Assembly: GCA_017654935.2 (NCBI GenBank)
Contig: CM065698.1
Location: forward strand, 39,963,938-40,027,937
Reading direction: 5' to 3'
Length of the DNA stretch: 64,000 nt
Source: Phymorhynchus buccinoides
Lineage: Eukaryota > Mollusca > Gastropoda > Neogastropoda > Raphitomidae
Shown: one piece after another, positions 1-11,635 of the stretch
Position numbering within the stretch: the first letter of the stretch is position 1
Layout: every line of letters starts with the position of its first letter
Notes under the pieces: generated by a model
The model's database searches: none
Seen by the model: the letters and a program-made list of their open reading frames with translations, nothing else
Told to the model about the DNA's origin: nothing
Translations under genes and position numbers: made by a program

Positions 1-2094
1 TGCCGCAAATGCCAAAGTCAGTTGTCAAGCGTGTCAGTAGAATGTCATGGTCTATCGTGTCAAATGCTGCTGATAAATCAGGAAGAAGGAGAACAGATAT
101 TTTGTTGTCGTCAAGGGAAGTCAAAATGTTATTTAATATACTAATAAGAGCTGTTTCAGTACTGTGTCCAGCACGGTAAGCAGATTGATGGGGACTGAGA
201 AGATTGTTCGTAACAAGATAGCTGACGGAGAACTACTTTCTCTAAGAGTTTTGACAAGAAGGGAAGGTTAGAGATTGGCCGATAGTTTTTTTAATGCATC
301 TGGATTCAGAGTAGATTTTTTCAAGAGGGTTTTCACAATTGAGTCTTTACAATCATCAGGGACTGTACCACTTGATAAAGAACGGTTGAAAATATTTGTT
401 ATGACTGGTAACAAGGTATCAATGTTTTCATAGAGGAGGGATGTAGGGAAAGGGTCAAGTTCACAAGATTTCTTGGCCGGTTTTTTGGAGAATCTCTTTC
501 ACGAACTGTGTTGTGACTGGTTTAAAGGCAGACAAAGTTGGACCAGAGTAGGCTGGGGACACGTCTAGAGGCTGAGAAGAAGGAAAAGCATTTCGAATGG
601 CTACTATTTTGTCTCGGAAAAAGTTAAGAAAGGCGTCAGGGAGTTTGTTTAGGTTCTATATGTGAAGGGAATACAGCAGGTTGTGTTTTGCCTAGGATTT
701 GATTCATGTTTCGGTAGAGTTCTTTGCAAGTCTTGCTAGCGGAAATTTTAGAGGAGAAAAACTGAGTCTTAGCCCTTTGTACTAAGTCGGTAATTGTCCG
801 TTTGATTGAGTTGTAGATCTGTTTGTGAACAGTCAGACCAGAGGAGAGCCAGCACCTTTCTGCTCTGCGGCGCTCGCGTTTGAACTCTGTGAGTTGGGGA
901 GCGACTGTATTGTACCAAGGTGTGGCTCTCTCCGTCCTGACAGACACCTGATGGAGAGGGGCGTGCGTATCGAGCAGATTTTGCCAAGAAAATTTTAAAT
1001 CGGGAAGAGACATGTCAGGTGTTATGGCAGTTTCTAAATCATCTTTCAAATTAGTCTTGTCAATCTTATGAAAAGAGCGGATGAATTTTGTTGTGCGGCG
1101 ACGGACAGGTTTGGGGAGACTTACTTTGCACAACACACACATGATCGGACATTTGTAGACAAGACGAAATGTTCACAGCATGGGTACAAGACAAGATCAA
1201 GAATGTGACCATGAACATGAGTAGGTTCGATGACAGATTGAACAAAATTATACATGCTTACAATATCTCTAAATTTCATGGTGTTATTGTCCGTGATGTT
1301 TTCATAGTGGATATTAAAGTCACCAGCAATGATCACTTTACCAAACAGGGAAGAACAATACTCTAAGAAAGAAGGCAGTTCGTCGAGGAATGTTCTGTCT
1401 TTTAACATGTTTCTTTTACTGGGAGGTGGACGATTAACACAGACGAAGTTGACAAAGGCGTGCTGTAGGTTGAGGGAGAGTTGAGTAAGTTCAAACGAAG
1501 AATGAGTGAAGGGAAACACAGTCTTAACAGTTGAGAAAGAGGAGAGACAGTCTTTGTGTATAAATGCGATGCCTCCACCGCGAGCGAACTTTCCGGAGGG
1601 GTGGGGAGGGCGGGGGATGGAGCGTAGAGCGTATCCGATTGGAGTTAGGTCACTACACTTGGCTTCATCTCCAGACGAACGAAGCCAAGTTTCAGTTAAT
1701 AGCATTACGTCAATGTGATTGTCAGTGATGAAGTCAGTAATTTGCGTTCTAGTAGTTGCAGGGCCCACAGATCGTGCATTGAAAAGCGACACACACAGCT
1801 GGTCTGATGGTGGGGTGCTAACTGTTACATAGATCAAGTTTTCAGGGTTAGGCCTAGGTCCGTGAGGGTCGTAAACGCAGGGTCGAAGTTCACTGCTTAG
1901 CACAAGGATAATATTTTATTATGTTTACGCTTTCGTGTACCGCCACGATTAGAGCGCTTTCCGCGTGGCAGTTTGTAGCCGATGCCCAGGTCTTCCAAAG
2001 TGGCGATCATGCCAGGCTTAAGATAAGACTGCGTAGCTGTGTTGATGGTCAACAGCTGGTCCCTTGTATATGTTGTACGCCGTGTGGCGTGCAA
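1..2094 (-). mobile_element. Decayed non-LTR retrotransposon (endonuclease + start of RT), CR1/L2/jockey-like
   Basis: Read on the minus strand, 1903-1121 encodes an apurinic-type endonuclease: SLFNARSV near the start, then LLTETWL, GGGIAFIHK, IIAGDFNIH and HILDLVL, which are the usual blocks of this domain. The frame shifts near 1140 into a linker (1142-636) with the TPWYN and RRRAERCW segments found before reverse transcriptase in these elements. The first 640 bases hold RT blocks such as QSAYRAGHSTETAL and DLSAAFDTIDHDILL, broken by stops and shifts. A short reading frame at 2094-1897 (LPRGKRSNRGG, basic) continues the upstream part of ORF2. The element is cut by the window start, so the catalytic YADD box is not seen. 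It is a dead copy. The clade is assigned only from the look of the protein. Confidence 0.9.
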
Positions 2095-2097
2095 ATG

Positions 2098-2318
2098 TGT
2101 CGCTCGTGCAAATCTGTAGCTCGCTACCTATGAGAGTCTGTATTTGCGGCATTTTGCGACATTGAGCATGAACCACAAATTTCACTTTTTTCCGTGGGTT
2201 AGGGATAGGGTTAGGGTTAGGGTTAGATAAATGGTTCAAGTACGGAAAAAGTGAAATTTGTGAATGTCGCAAATACACACTCTCATAGTAGCAAGCGACA
2301 GATTTGCACGAGCGACAG
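2098..2318. repeat. Imperfect inverted repeat with telomere-like loop
   Basis: About 80-95 bases at 2098-2195 recur in reverse complement at 2241-2318 (GTGAAATTTGTG, ACTCTCATAG and GATTTGCACGAGCGACA are shared). The loop between them holds several GGGTTA/TTAGGG units at 2196-2226. It directly abuts the 5' side of the non-LTR copy. It looks like a foldback or MITE-type element that carries a short interstitial telomere tract. Confidence 0.7.
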
Positions 2319-2369
2319 TCTTGGTAGTAGGAGCAGGAACAGTGGTGAAAGAAAGGGAGGTTTGTGTAG

Positions 2370-2520
2370 AGGTGTATTGTTACTAATTCGGAACATTACT
2401 GGTGTTGCACTGCCTACATGCATTGCCTCCAGGATCGTTCCCACCATCTTTATATCTACTAATGTCCCGTGTGTGTCTGTTCCGGACCGGAGGACGTTAA
2501 ACGGATTTTCATATAATTAT
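2370..2520 (+). repeat. Dispersed repeat, second copy at 45345-45507 (opposite strand)
   Basis: The stretch with CCAGGATCGTTCCCACCATC and GGAGGACGTTAAACGGATTT matches 45345-45507 in reverse complement at roughly 90% over about 110 bases, more weakly beyond. The other copy is a clean insertion in a MITE, so this is a mobile sequence. No coding potential was seen. The family is not recognised. Confidence 0.65.
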
Positions 2521-2589
2521 CCTTGATGAGTGTTTCTATAGATATTTTCTCTCTGTGTCTGTCTCTGTCTCTCTCTCTCAGTATCGTTG

Positions 2590-3950
2590 AAAATTTTATT
2601 GTCCTTTGCCGATCTACGAAGTAGATCGCAAAGGAGTATGTTTTCGTTCGAGTCTGTTTCATTGTTTGTTTGTTGTTGTTTTTTTCTGTCTGACTGTCCC
2701 AAGGATATCTCCCGAACCGCGTCAAATTTAGTGTGGTGGTGTGTCACCATGAGAGGAAGGCATCCGCGCAAAAAGTTTCGCCGTCCTGACCTTGACCTTG
2801 GAAACCGAAAATCTTTAAAGGGTCATAACTTCCGTTGGTCTTAATCTTCAGATTTGGCATGGAGGTACTTTGGCTTCTGCCCGTTCTGATGATGGCATAC
2901 CGATCAAGTGGTAGGGGTCTACAAATTGGGTTTTAAGCCATATGTTCCACATTTGTACTTGACAGAAGCGCTTCAGATTGTGTGTGGTACTGTATACCCT
3001 AGAGTAGAAAACATCCGAGCATAAATTATCGCCATGCTGACCTTGACCTTGAAGTGTGACCTTGAAAACCGAAATTTCCTTCTTTGCGCTATATATTTCT
3101 TGTTTTGTTTGTTGTCCTTTGCCGATCTACTTCGTAGTATGTATTCGTTCGGTTCTGTTTCTTTTTTTTCTTTCTGTCTGTCCAAAGGATATCTCCCGAA
3201 CCGCTTGATCGAATCGCTTCACATTTTGTTTGGTGGTGTGTCCCCATGAGAGGAAGGCATCCGCGCAAAACATTTCGCCGTCCTGACCTTGACCTTGGCG
3301 TATGACCTTGAAAACCGAATATCGTTAAGGGGCCATAACTTCCACACCGTAGGTCCTAGAGTCTTGAAACTTGGCATGGAGGTACTTTGGCTTATGGCCG
3401 TTCTGATGATGGCATACCAATCAAGGTCAAGGTCACGGTCAGGGAGATCAGTACGCCTTGAAAGTGGTAGGGGTCTAAAAATTGGGTTTTTCTGTCCCAA
3501 GGATATCTCCCGAACCGCTTGACCGAATCGTTTCACATTTTGTGTGGTGGCGTGTCACCATGAGAGGAAGGCATCCGCGCATAAATGATCGCCGTCGTGA
3601 CCTTGACCTTGGCGTATGACCTTGGAAACCGAAAATCTTTAAGGGGATATAACTTCCACACCGTTGGTCTTAGAGACTTCAAACTTGGCATGTAGGTACT
3701 TTGGCTTATGGCCGTTCTGATGATGGCATACCGATCAAGGTCAAGGTCAAGGTCCGGGAGATCGGTAGGTCTTTAAAGTGGTAGGTGTCTACAAATTGGG
3801 TTTTAAGCCATATTTTCCACATTTGTACTTGACAGAAGCGCTTCAAATTGTGTGTGGTACTGTATAACCGAGAGTAAAAAACACTCGAGCATAAATTATC
3901 GCCATGCTGACCTTGACCTTGAAGTGTGACCTTGAGTGAAAGTGAAAGAC
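2590..3950. repeat. Diverged tandem/dispersed repeat rich in CCTTGACCTTG
   Basis: Three imperfect copies of a several-hundred-base unit lie near 2699-3070, 3187-3480 and 3497-3935. Each runs through ATATCTCCCGAACCGC, TGAGAGGAAGGCATCCGCGC, TGACCTTGACCTTGG, a CATAACTTCC block, TTGGCATGGAGGTACTTTGGC and CCGATCAAG. Two copies also share TTTGTACTTGACAGAAGCGC downstream. Reading frames across it are not conserved between copies, so I treat it as non-coding repeat. Confidence 0.75.
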
Positions 3951-4240
3951 ATCCTAGCACAAAATGTGCTACATGGGGCTTAAATGTCGCCGAGTGGCAG
4001 ACATGTCTCAGTGTTAAGGGTGTGCACCCCACCAATTAAGGGTGTGCATCCCTGAAACCGATTTGCACCCAGTCAGTCAAGGGTTTGTAGGTGCATCACC
4101 CAAAGGTCACAAGGAGGATGGGGACCTAAGATGTGAGGGGGAAGGGAGATACAGGGCAGGGCATGTACATATCTGGACATATCTGCCCTTGTTCGTTAGT
4201 TTCTGTCAGCGTATCACAATTCAATATAGCAATCTACATA

Positions 4241-4415
4241 CAGTGGAGTACACTTATTAACACAAAACTGGATAACATGAAATATTGGTTAACGCACAAA
4301 AATGTTTGAACTGACGAAACCCCTCTTTATTATTACTTGATGCTCAACACAAAATACTGGTTAACACACACAAAAATCTTCGTCCCCTGAATTTTGTGTT
4401 AAGTGTATTCCACTG
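4241..4415. mobile_element. Short TIR element (pogo/Tigger-like MITE)
   Basis: It begins CAGTGGAGTACACTTATTAA and ends with the imperfect complement, TTAAGTGTATTCCACTG, both flanked by TA. A CAGT-type terminus plus TA target duplication is the pattern of pogo/Tigger Tc1-mariner relatives. There is no transposase inside. Confidence 0.7.
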
Positions 4416-4588
4416 TATATGAAATGACTCCCAACAGCAGCTCTTATTGTAGATAATTATATCATGAAATGTAAGCATGTAGATAAAGCAAAGCAAATGT
4501 ATGCTATATGCTCGATCTTAAAGGTCAGCTTGAAGAAGGCCCATCTTGGCGCTTACAGAGATTTTAGGCCTCTCAGTGGCGTAGATGC

Positions 4589-4925
4589 TTCTTCTTCTTC
4601 TTCTTCTGCGTTCCCGGTCCATATGGCCATAATGGGTAAGATACATAAATGTCCGGTTTTCAGTTTTCACTGGTCTCCCCGCTGCGTACAGCCAACACAT
4701 TCCGATTTCGGAGGAGCTCAAAGGAAACATTTGGAAGATTGTTTTTTAAAAAAAGGCAGGTGAATGGGCCATTAAGTCAGAAAAATAGTAGATGATAGAA
4801 AGCAAAGGGAAAAGGCAGAGTCAAAGAGAGTGGCAGATTATAGGAAGTTACAAGCACAGAACTTCCAGAAGGTGGGGGAATTATTTTTACAAAAGACCTC
4901 CCGGTATCCTGGACTCGTGGAGGGG
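4589..4925 (-). mobile_element. Retroposon family A, tail type 1
   Basis: On the minus strand it runs from a 'GGATACCGGGAGGTCTTTTG' start through CACCTTCTGGAAGTTCTGTG, GACTCTGCCTTTTCCC and CTGGTCTCCCCGCTGC. It then joins the tail CCCATTATGGCCATATGG and a (GAA)n run. The body recurs at 5325, 7975, 10405, 19590, 23815, 26370 and 37200 with two alternative 3' parts. No protein is encoded. It behaves like a SINE-type retroposon with a GAA tail. Confidence 0.7.
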
Positions 4926-5153
4926 GCGTGGTCGTCCAGCTCCCCGTATGGAGGCACGAGGCATCCACCCATTGCCCCGGGCATAGCCTATTCGGTTCTA
5001 AATTAATGTACGTAACAGAGCATCTGTTGCAAGGCAAATTATTATGACTATGGCTACGGTTACGGGGTTGTTGCAATACTCGGCCAAGCTTAGGGATAGT
5101 AACTCTTGCTAGTCAAATTTTTCGTCAACAAATGCATTTTCTTATTTCGTATA

Positions 5154-5318
5154 CAGTGGAACCTCCCTTACAAGACCTTCAAAAATCATCCAAAATAAGG
5201 TCTTATCGGGAGGGGTCTGAAAGGGAGGTAATTTTAATACTTTACAAAGAAGGGCAATGTCTCTGAGAAGTAGGTCTTATGTGGAAGTCTTATAAGGGAG
5301 GTCTTATAAGGGAGGTAC
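5154..5318. mobile_element. pogo-like MITE family 1 (CAGTGGAACCTCCCTTA ends)
   Basis: The start is TA-CAGTGGAACCTCCCTTA and the interior has AAAAATCATCCAAAATAAGG and GGGCAATGTCTCTGAGAAGT. The right end is cut off where a family A retroposon begins. It is one of about eight copies in the window. Confidence 0.8.
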
Positions 5319-5872
5319 TCCCCATGGGGATCTTTCGTATAAATAGTTCCCCCACCTTCTGGAAGTTATGTGCTTGTAACTTTCACTAATCTTTCACTCT
5401 TTGACTCTGCCTTTTCCCTTTGCTTTCTGTCATCTACTGTCTTTCTGCCTTATTGGCCCTTTCTTTTGCCTTTTTTCTCCAAAACAATGTTCCCAATTTT
5501 CTCCTTTGAGCTCCTCCGAAATTGGAATGTCTTTGCTGCATGCAGCGGGGAGACCAGTGAAAACTGAAAACCGGACACATACATACCTTACGGTTACATT
5601 ATCAGACCTGTTTGCCCCCTACACAAGTCTTGAGTAGTCTGGATAGCTGAAACGAGTAGTTTTGGTGCAAAATGTGTAGTTTTATTCATTAAACTATCAA
5701 ATAATGTTCACTGAAAATGAGTAGTAATCAAGAATTAAAGAGCATTATTTTCAGGTTTAAAGAGTAGTAGAGATCCAAATTGAGTAGAATACTACTCGAA
5801 AAGAGTAGAGTAAACAGGTCTGCATCATGGCCATATGGCCTGGGAACACAGAAGAAGAAGATAAGGCATCAA
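5319..5872 (+). mobile_element. Retroposon family A, tail type 1, interrupted by a MITE
   Basis: The body starts with GGGGATCTTTCGTATAAATA, then CCCCCACCTTCTGGAAGTT, reaching the GAAAACTGAAAACCGGACAC segment. It resumes after the insertion at 5603-5822 with ATGGCCATATGGCC and GAAGAAGAAG. The split is explained by the nested element. Confidence 0.7.
5603..5822. mobile_element. MITE family 2 (CAGACCTGTTTACC / GTAAACAGGTCTG ends)
   Basis: Terminal inverted repeats CAGACCTGTTTRCC and GTAAACAGGTCTG enclose about 195 bases with GAGTAGTATTCTACTC-type motifs. Flanking CATTAT (5597-5602) and CATCAT (5823-5828) look like a diverged 6-bp target duplication inside the host retroposon. Other copies lie at 25344-25545 and 36547-36749, with mirrors at 52118-52321 and 62222-62423. 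Confidence 0.75.
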
Positions 5873-6700
5873 GGTTTTGTTCAAATAAGGAATAGGGTTT
5901 GGGATAGGGTTAGGAACACGTTAGAGTCAATCACTCAATGTTAGTAGCTTTTCAAAACACTTGCGCACATTTTTAGCGTCCCGTGATTAAGCCCCGTAAC
6001 CGTAGCCTGGAGAATGCGGGTTATGGACCCGTAACCCCAGCCTCTGCCTATCCATACAGGAAGGAAGGACAGGACTTAACTTGTGCAATTAAAACAAAAC
6101 ACTACAGAATACCTGATTTTCTAAAGCAGTGTCGGACATCACGCACACTGTCAAAACACACCAACTAACGGTTTTGTTTCAGGGTTTTATTCACAATTTT
6201 GCAATACAAAATCACCATCGGAACAGCGCACAATTCTTACTGAGCATAAACACAAATGAAACCGACATTACATATCAACAGTCATGTACTGTGTAGATAT
6301 ATTTCTTGTGGGTCTTGTCATTCATCAACCTGATCCCACCTACACATTGCATGACGTCAGACAGGAACATTGATTAACCGTAAAAGGTTGGATTGGCGGA
6401 AAGAAAAGTTTTTTTAATGAGGAAAAAAATTGTCAATATAATTAAATACTAATTAAAAATATTTTAAAAAAGCAGGCACCAACAGAAGACATCTTATTTT
6501 AAAAGATGTACAGAACGCAACATGCGCACGCATACAAACACACACACACTTACATACTCACAAAACAAAGAGATAGAAAGACAAGAACAGAGAAAAGTTG
6601 TTGATCAAACATTTTAAGCATTATTTTGTTTGCTGCTCAGCTCTAAGAAAGCAATTCGTGCTAGTTCAAAAAGACTCAAACTTAACTCAGCATTTGTAGT
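5873..6700. other. No gene seen; AT-rich intergenic DNA
   Basis: I see no coding frame, RNA gene or clear repeat apart from a few degenerate GGGTTAGG units near 5890 and a short CA run near 6535. Confidence 0.5.
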
Positions 6701-6701
6701 A

Positions 6702-6879
6702 CAGTAGAACCTCTTATAAGACCTTCAAAAATCATCCAAAATGAGGTCTTATAAGGGGGTGGTCTTATAGTTATAAGGGAGGTAATTTTAATACTCACAA
6801 AGAAGGGCAATGTCTCAGAGAAGTAGGTCTTACATGGGAGGGAGGCACAATGGGAGGTCTTATAAGGGAGTTTCCACTG
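6702..6879. mobile_element. pogo-like MITE family 1
   Basis: TA-CAGTAGAACCTCTTATAAG at the left and GGGAGTTTCCACTG-TA at the right, with the internal GGGCAATGTCTCAGAGAAGT motif. Confidence 0.8.
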
Positions 6880-7440
6880 TAACTGGAATTTGCACTCATT
6901 TTCATGCAATATTACATTGTCAACAAGTGGGGAAAAGCAACACAAACCACATAAACAACAACACACAGACACACACACACACACACACACACAGAAGTTG
7001 GCTTCCGTCAATATAAAATATACAAAATGAAAAGTAATAACCAGTGACAATTTTACACAATATTAACAGAAACAAAGAAGTTGGGAACATTAAATTAAAA
7101 AAGTTTAAATAAACATGTTTCTTAGTATTCATAGAAGAATAGAAGAGGGGGGAAAAAACGCCCTTTGATTCCCCAAACAAGGATACAATAAATGCATGGA
7201 TAGCTCATAAAATCATCCTGATTCCTCTTCACACCTCCTCGCAAGTGTTCACTTCATCATACCTGTGACCTTGGTCGCAAACTGACAAATGCTAAACGCA
7301 AACACAACTTGCAATGTGCGACTATCAAAGCAACACAAATACGGCACTACAATCCTGTGAGTGTGCCCCAGCTTGCCAAGCTATTCAACTTAAATTCAAT
7401 AGCCCCCCGGCCCCCACACAGAGAGAGAGAGAGAGAGAGG

Positions 7441-7492
<52 letters not shown>

Positions 7493-7970
7493 ACAGTACA
7501 CACATAAGCATACACATTTTCTGGATTGAATCCTGCATAGATTTTCCTTTACAAAATCATTCAAGTTAGTTAGTTAGTCTGTTATAGTCCCGTCAACAGC
7601 TATGGTTATCTCAGGACTGTCACCGCATAAAAATCCACCACGCATAGCAAAACACAAATCAATGAATCTTAACAACGTACAAAACCTGAAAACAAAAAAT
7701 GTACTACAATTCATAACATGACACTTCCATCATTATAGGCTATAGCACATAAGTCCACACAGTGCTGGAAACGTGGAGTCACGCTACTCTCATTTATCGG
7801 ATCCAGGTTAAAAAAAACAGTAAAAAAGGATAACAAATACATACTAGTAAGCTAAGATACATAAAAAAGGCTATATAAGCTAATATGCACTGTAGAATGG
7901 ACAACAGGTGCCCACTCAAGTGCGTAATTATCACGCATGGATGCCAGTGTACAATATAAAAAAACAACTG
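6880..7970. other. Intergenic DNA with (CA)n and (GA)n microsatellites
   Basis: (CA)n occupies about 6966-6993 and (GA)n about 7420-7491. The open frames over them are low-complexity artefacts. Nothing else was recognised. Confidence 0.6.
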
Positions 7971-7974
7971 GCAT

Positions 7975-8335
7975 GTCATAAATTGTAAAAAGGAAAAACG
8001 TGGAAGGGTTTTATAGAAAAAATGCAAGTGAATGGACCAATAAGGCAGAAAAAAGTAGACGCCAAAAAGCAAAAAGAAGAGAAAAGGCAGAGTCAAAGAG
8101 AGTGATAGAGTAGGGGAAGTTACTAGCATAGAACTTCCAGAAGAAGGGGGAACTATTTCTGCTGAAAGACCCCCCGGTATCCCCACGGGAGGGCCATAAC
8201 CACATAAGCCAGCCTAAGCTGTTGCCCGCCTCCTACGACAAGGACGTGTGGTTGGACTTTAGGAGGCTGTTGGGCTACTCTCCGTAAGCCCCCCCCCCAC
8301 CATGAAAGGTGGAAGCCCGCCGGGGGGTAAAAAAT
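7975..8335 (-). mobile_element. Retroposon family A, diverged copy
   Basis: It shares GGCAGAGTCAAAGAGAGTGA, AGAACTTCCAGAAG and CCCCCCGGTATCCCCACGGG with other copies, read here in the complement. It extends past the usual 5' end into an unrelated C-rich stretch (8190-8335). Confidence 0.6.
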
Positions 8336-8339
8336 CATT

Positions 8340-8798
8340 CAAAAGAGGAAGAAACCTATCTTTTTTTTTTAAACAAGAGGTTCTGTGTCATATGTAACAT
8401 GCTTATATAAGTTTCCTTGTTGCCCTGTCTAATGATCATTGTTGATTTTCATTTGTGACTTTGAGAAATAAAATGCTATTTAAACCATATGTCACATGCA
8501 TTCTGAGCATATTATTTAAAAATAAAATCACACACATAAAGTCTGCAAACAGATTTCAATGGTTGACTAAATTTCCCTTTTTAAAACAAACACACAACCG
8601 ACAAAGTGCAGTGTTTCTTATTGTACTTTGAAATGATCACGAAAACAACGAACAGTCTCATAAAGACAACCGAATCAACAAACTGCACAACTATTAAATG
8701 ATCAACATCTCCTAAAACTAAAAAGGCTACAATCCAAGGACTTTGAAGAAAACTCCTGTCAAGCGTTGAAAGAAAATGACACCTTTATCCACGCCATA
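8340..8798. other. No feature recognised
   Basis: AT-rich DNA without a convincing reading frame or repeat. Confidence 0.4.
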
Positions 8799-8968
8799 CA
8801 GGGGAACCTCCCTTATAAGACCTTCACAAATCATCCAAAATGAGGTCTTACAAGGGAGGTCTTATAAGGGAGGTAATTTTAATACTTACAAGGGCAATGT
8901 CTCAGAGAAGTAGGTCTTATATGGGAGGGAGTCTTATAATGGGAAGTCTTATAAAGGAGGTTCCACTG
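8799..8968. mobile_element. pogo-like MITE family 1
   Basis: CAGGGGAACCTCCCTTATAA at the left and AAAGGAGGTTCCACTG at the right, with the family's internal TGAGGTCTTACAAGGG and GGCAATGTCTCAGAG motifs. Confidence 0.8.
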
Positions 8969-9039
8969 AAGTAACATACATTACAATCAAGTGGTTGAAC
9001 TTGTAACTAAGCAAACTTAATAATCATGATCAGAGCGTC

Positions 9040-9320
9040 AGATTGTTGTCAAACTTCGATGGGTCGTATGACCCCTGCTTACAGAAAATGATGGGTCAAT
9101 TTCCAAAACATTGGGCCAGTAATGTGTTACTGTAGTATTAAACTTCAATTTCATTGCAGACTTCATGGGTCAGATGGCCCCTGCTTCAAGAAAATGAGGG
9201 GTCAATTTCCAAAACAATGGGCCAGTAATGTGTTACTGTAGTATTAAACTTCAATTTCATTGCAGACTTCATGGGTCAGATGGCCCCTAAGCCCTGGCTG
9301 CACAAAATGAGGGGTCAAAT
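9040..9320. repeat. Tandem repeat, period about 120 bp, just over two units
   Basis: ATGGGTCAGATGGCCCCTGC, TCAATTTCCAAAACA and CCAGTAATGTGTTACTGTAG recur at a spacing of about 120 bases. It is non-coding. Confidence 0.8.
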
Positions 9321-9734
9321 CACCATCAATACTGGTCAATATCCCGGGCCCGCTGACAATCTGAAGCTCGGCATGATGTGGAAGAGACAAAAACATAGCT
9401 TCATAAATTTAATTATGAATAATCAGAATATGCACAATAATTATAACACACACACACACTTGATTAAGATGTGGCTCCAATGTCCCCTGCATGCAGAGGT
9501 GTAAAGATTGGCATAACTAAGAGACCAATACATTCAAAAACAACAATTTTTCTAAAGGGGTGAAGGGGTGGGTGGGGGTTTAGAGGGTTCACACATGAAA
9601 TTGTTCATCTCCTTCAAGATTCTTGTTCACATTCTGAAACCAAATTTAAAGTTCATTATCCCGGACACAAAATGCAAGGCATCTCAGCAGAAGACAATAT
9701 GAATAATCATCACCAAAATGTTAAAGACTAGCGT

Positions 9735-10262
9735 TAAAGGGACACCCTGCGGATGAGTTTTTGTAAGAAACACGTAGAGAACACCAGGAAAACACCCTTT
9801 ACAGATTGCAACACTCAAGTTGCTCTGGTTTCCTATAAATCAAACCGTCAAATCGGCAATTCCTCCTTGGCGGAGGTTCTGGTAGTCAAATTCTTTCACC
9901 CAAAGAGAACGCGTGTGATGCCTCTTTTCTAATGGCTGCCAAATTGTTAGCACGAAATTTTCGCAATACATGTCTTTTTTAAAATTTTATACAGTTTATC
10001 TAAAGGAGTTTCGCTCACAACAAAGGAAACAGATCCTTTTTTTTTTTTTACTGCACTACAAAAAAAGAAAACGCTTCAACCACAATGAGTGTCCTACACC
10101 CACCCCATCCAAAATGGCTTCTCTCTCCGGAATCTCCGCCAAGGAGGAATCGCCGTTTTGACGGGAAACCAGAGCAAAGTGCGTGTTGCGATCTCTGTAA
10201 TTGTAAATGGTGATCTCGATGTGTTTCTTGCAAAAACTCATCCATCAGGGTCCACCTTTAAT
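9735..10262. mobile_element. Non-autonomous element with long (~130-150 bp) terminal inverted repeats
   Basis: The left side from TTAAAGGGACACCCTG through GATGAGTTTTTG and CCTCCTTGGCGGAG is repeated in inverse at 10127-10262 (CTCCGCCAAGGAGG, CAAAAACTCATCCATCAGGG). No transposase was found. The reading frames within it are chance. Confidence 0.7.
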
Positions 10263-10404
10263 AATTTTCAAAGGGCAAGGGAACATGAAAAAAGAAACGG
10301 GGATGTGGAGAAAATCTATTTCCAAAAGCATCTAATTTCAGAGGCGTTTTGTACTTCTTTCAGTTCTGTATACTTCAGTGTTACTGGCATCTTGCTGTTT
10401 GTGT

Positions 10405-10735
10405 TTTCTTCTTCTTCGTCTTCTTCTTCTTCTTCGATCGCTCAGACAGTTTCCTATCAATTATGAGCGCAGATGCGTCATGCTGCCATTATGCGCCTAA
10501 GTAAGAAATAGTTAGGCCCAGCATGTCCGTCCGAGTTCGGCTGGAGGGAATCTTTTTGAAAGTGTTTCTTGAAAAAAGGCAGGAGAATGGGTCGGAAAGG
10601 CAGAAAGATAGTAGATGACAGCAAGCAAGGGGGAAAAGGCAGAGTCAAAGAGAGTGACAGATTAGAGGAAGTTACAAGCACAGAACTTCCAGAAACTATT
10701 TATACAAAAGACCCCCCGGTATCCCCACGGGGGGT
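10405..10735 (-). mobile_element. Retroposon family A, tail type 2
   Basis: On the minus strand the shared body (CTTCTGGAAGTTCTGTGC, GACTCTGCCTTTTCCC) continues into tail 2, GGACATGCTGGGCCTAAC, then GCGATCGAAGAAG and a GAA run. The plus-strand end is a G-rich (GGGGTGG)n stretch. Confidence 0.7.
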
Positions 10736-10739
10736 GGGG

Positions 10740-11583
10740 GGTGGGGGGTGGGGGGTGGGTATGTTTTCTACTCTTAAACCCCTATATATATTTTTCAAGC
10801 TTCTACCATGTTCTTATTTACTAGGCCACCTTCTTGGTTTTCGTCTTCAACAATGTATCAGTCCTTCTCAATATGTCAGTCGTCCATATTCGTCCCACAT
10901 GCCATCATCATCAACATCAGCGTCGTCAAGTTCCGAACTTAACAGTCTGCAATCTATATTTTCCTCGCAAGTTGTAAATTCTGTCAACCACTCTTTTTCA
11001 ATGTGATACAGTCTTCTTCTTTTCTGAATTTCTAGCTTCAGTGCCATTTTCATGATCAACATTTTTCTCACACTGTCAAGGCCATTTTTCGACATAACCT
11101 TCTTGAACATTTTCTGAGACATTTTGTCTTGCACTATTCTTAAAAAAAAAAAAAAAAAAAATTCTCTGTACACATCCCTTTTTCATGCCATAATCAATGT
11201 TTGCATACATTCATGTCTCATGATGAGTTCAAAGTTAAAAAAAACATTTTTTTAAACAAAACAGGAAACAGGGTGAATTCAGAAAAGGCCTAATTACCAT
11301 AACTCATCCAAAAATCTAAACAATGAAATATGAGCTATAAGCCAGTGAAGGCCATGAAATGGCAGCTGACAGACGCTATATCAGTTTGTTGATGATGTGA
11401 TGGAGTGAGTAATTCAGTAAGGGAAAAAAACTCCACTTCAATGATACATTAAACATTTCCTAAACTGTGTTTATTTTCTGTATTTCCACATCTTTTCGCA
11501 CACTGTCATTTTGCAAAGTGGACTGGATTACACACTTAGCGTGTCGGTGTGTTTGTGTGAGCATGCACTCGTGCATAGGGATG

Positions 11584-11588
<5 letters not shown>
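10740..11588. other. No gene seen
   Basis: AT-rich DNA with a poly(A) run near 11141-11160. A 101-residue minus-strand frame here begins in low-complexity sequence and has no recognisable domain. Confidence 0.4.

Positions 11589-11589
<1 letters not shown>

Positions 11590-11625
<36 letters not shown>
11590..11625. repeat. (GT)n microsatellite
   Basis: Uninterrupted GT dinucleotides. Confidence 0.9.
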
Positions 11626-11626
<1 letters not shown>

Positions 11627-11635
11627 CAGAGGATT

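Noticed and set aside
2590..3950. Protein-coding genes in the CCTTGACCTTG repeat
   Set aside because: Frames differ between the repeat copies and are interrupted; sequence similarity is at DNA level only.
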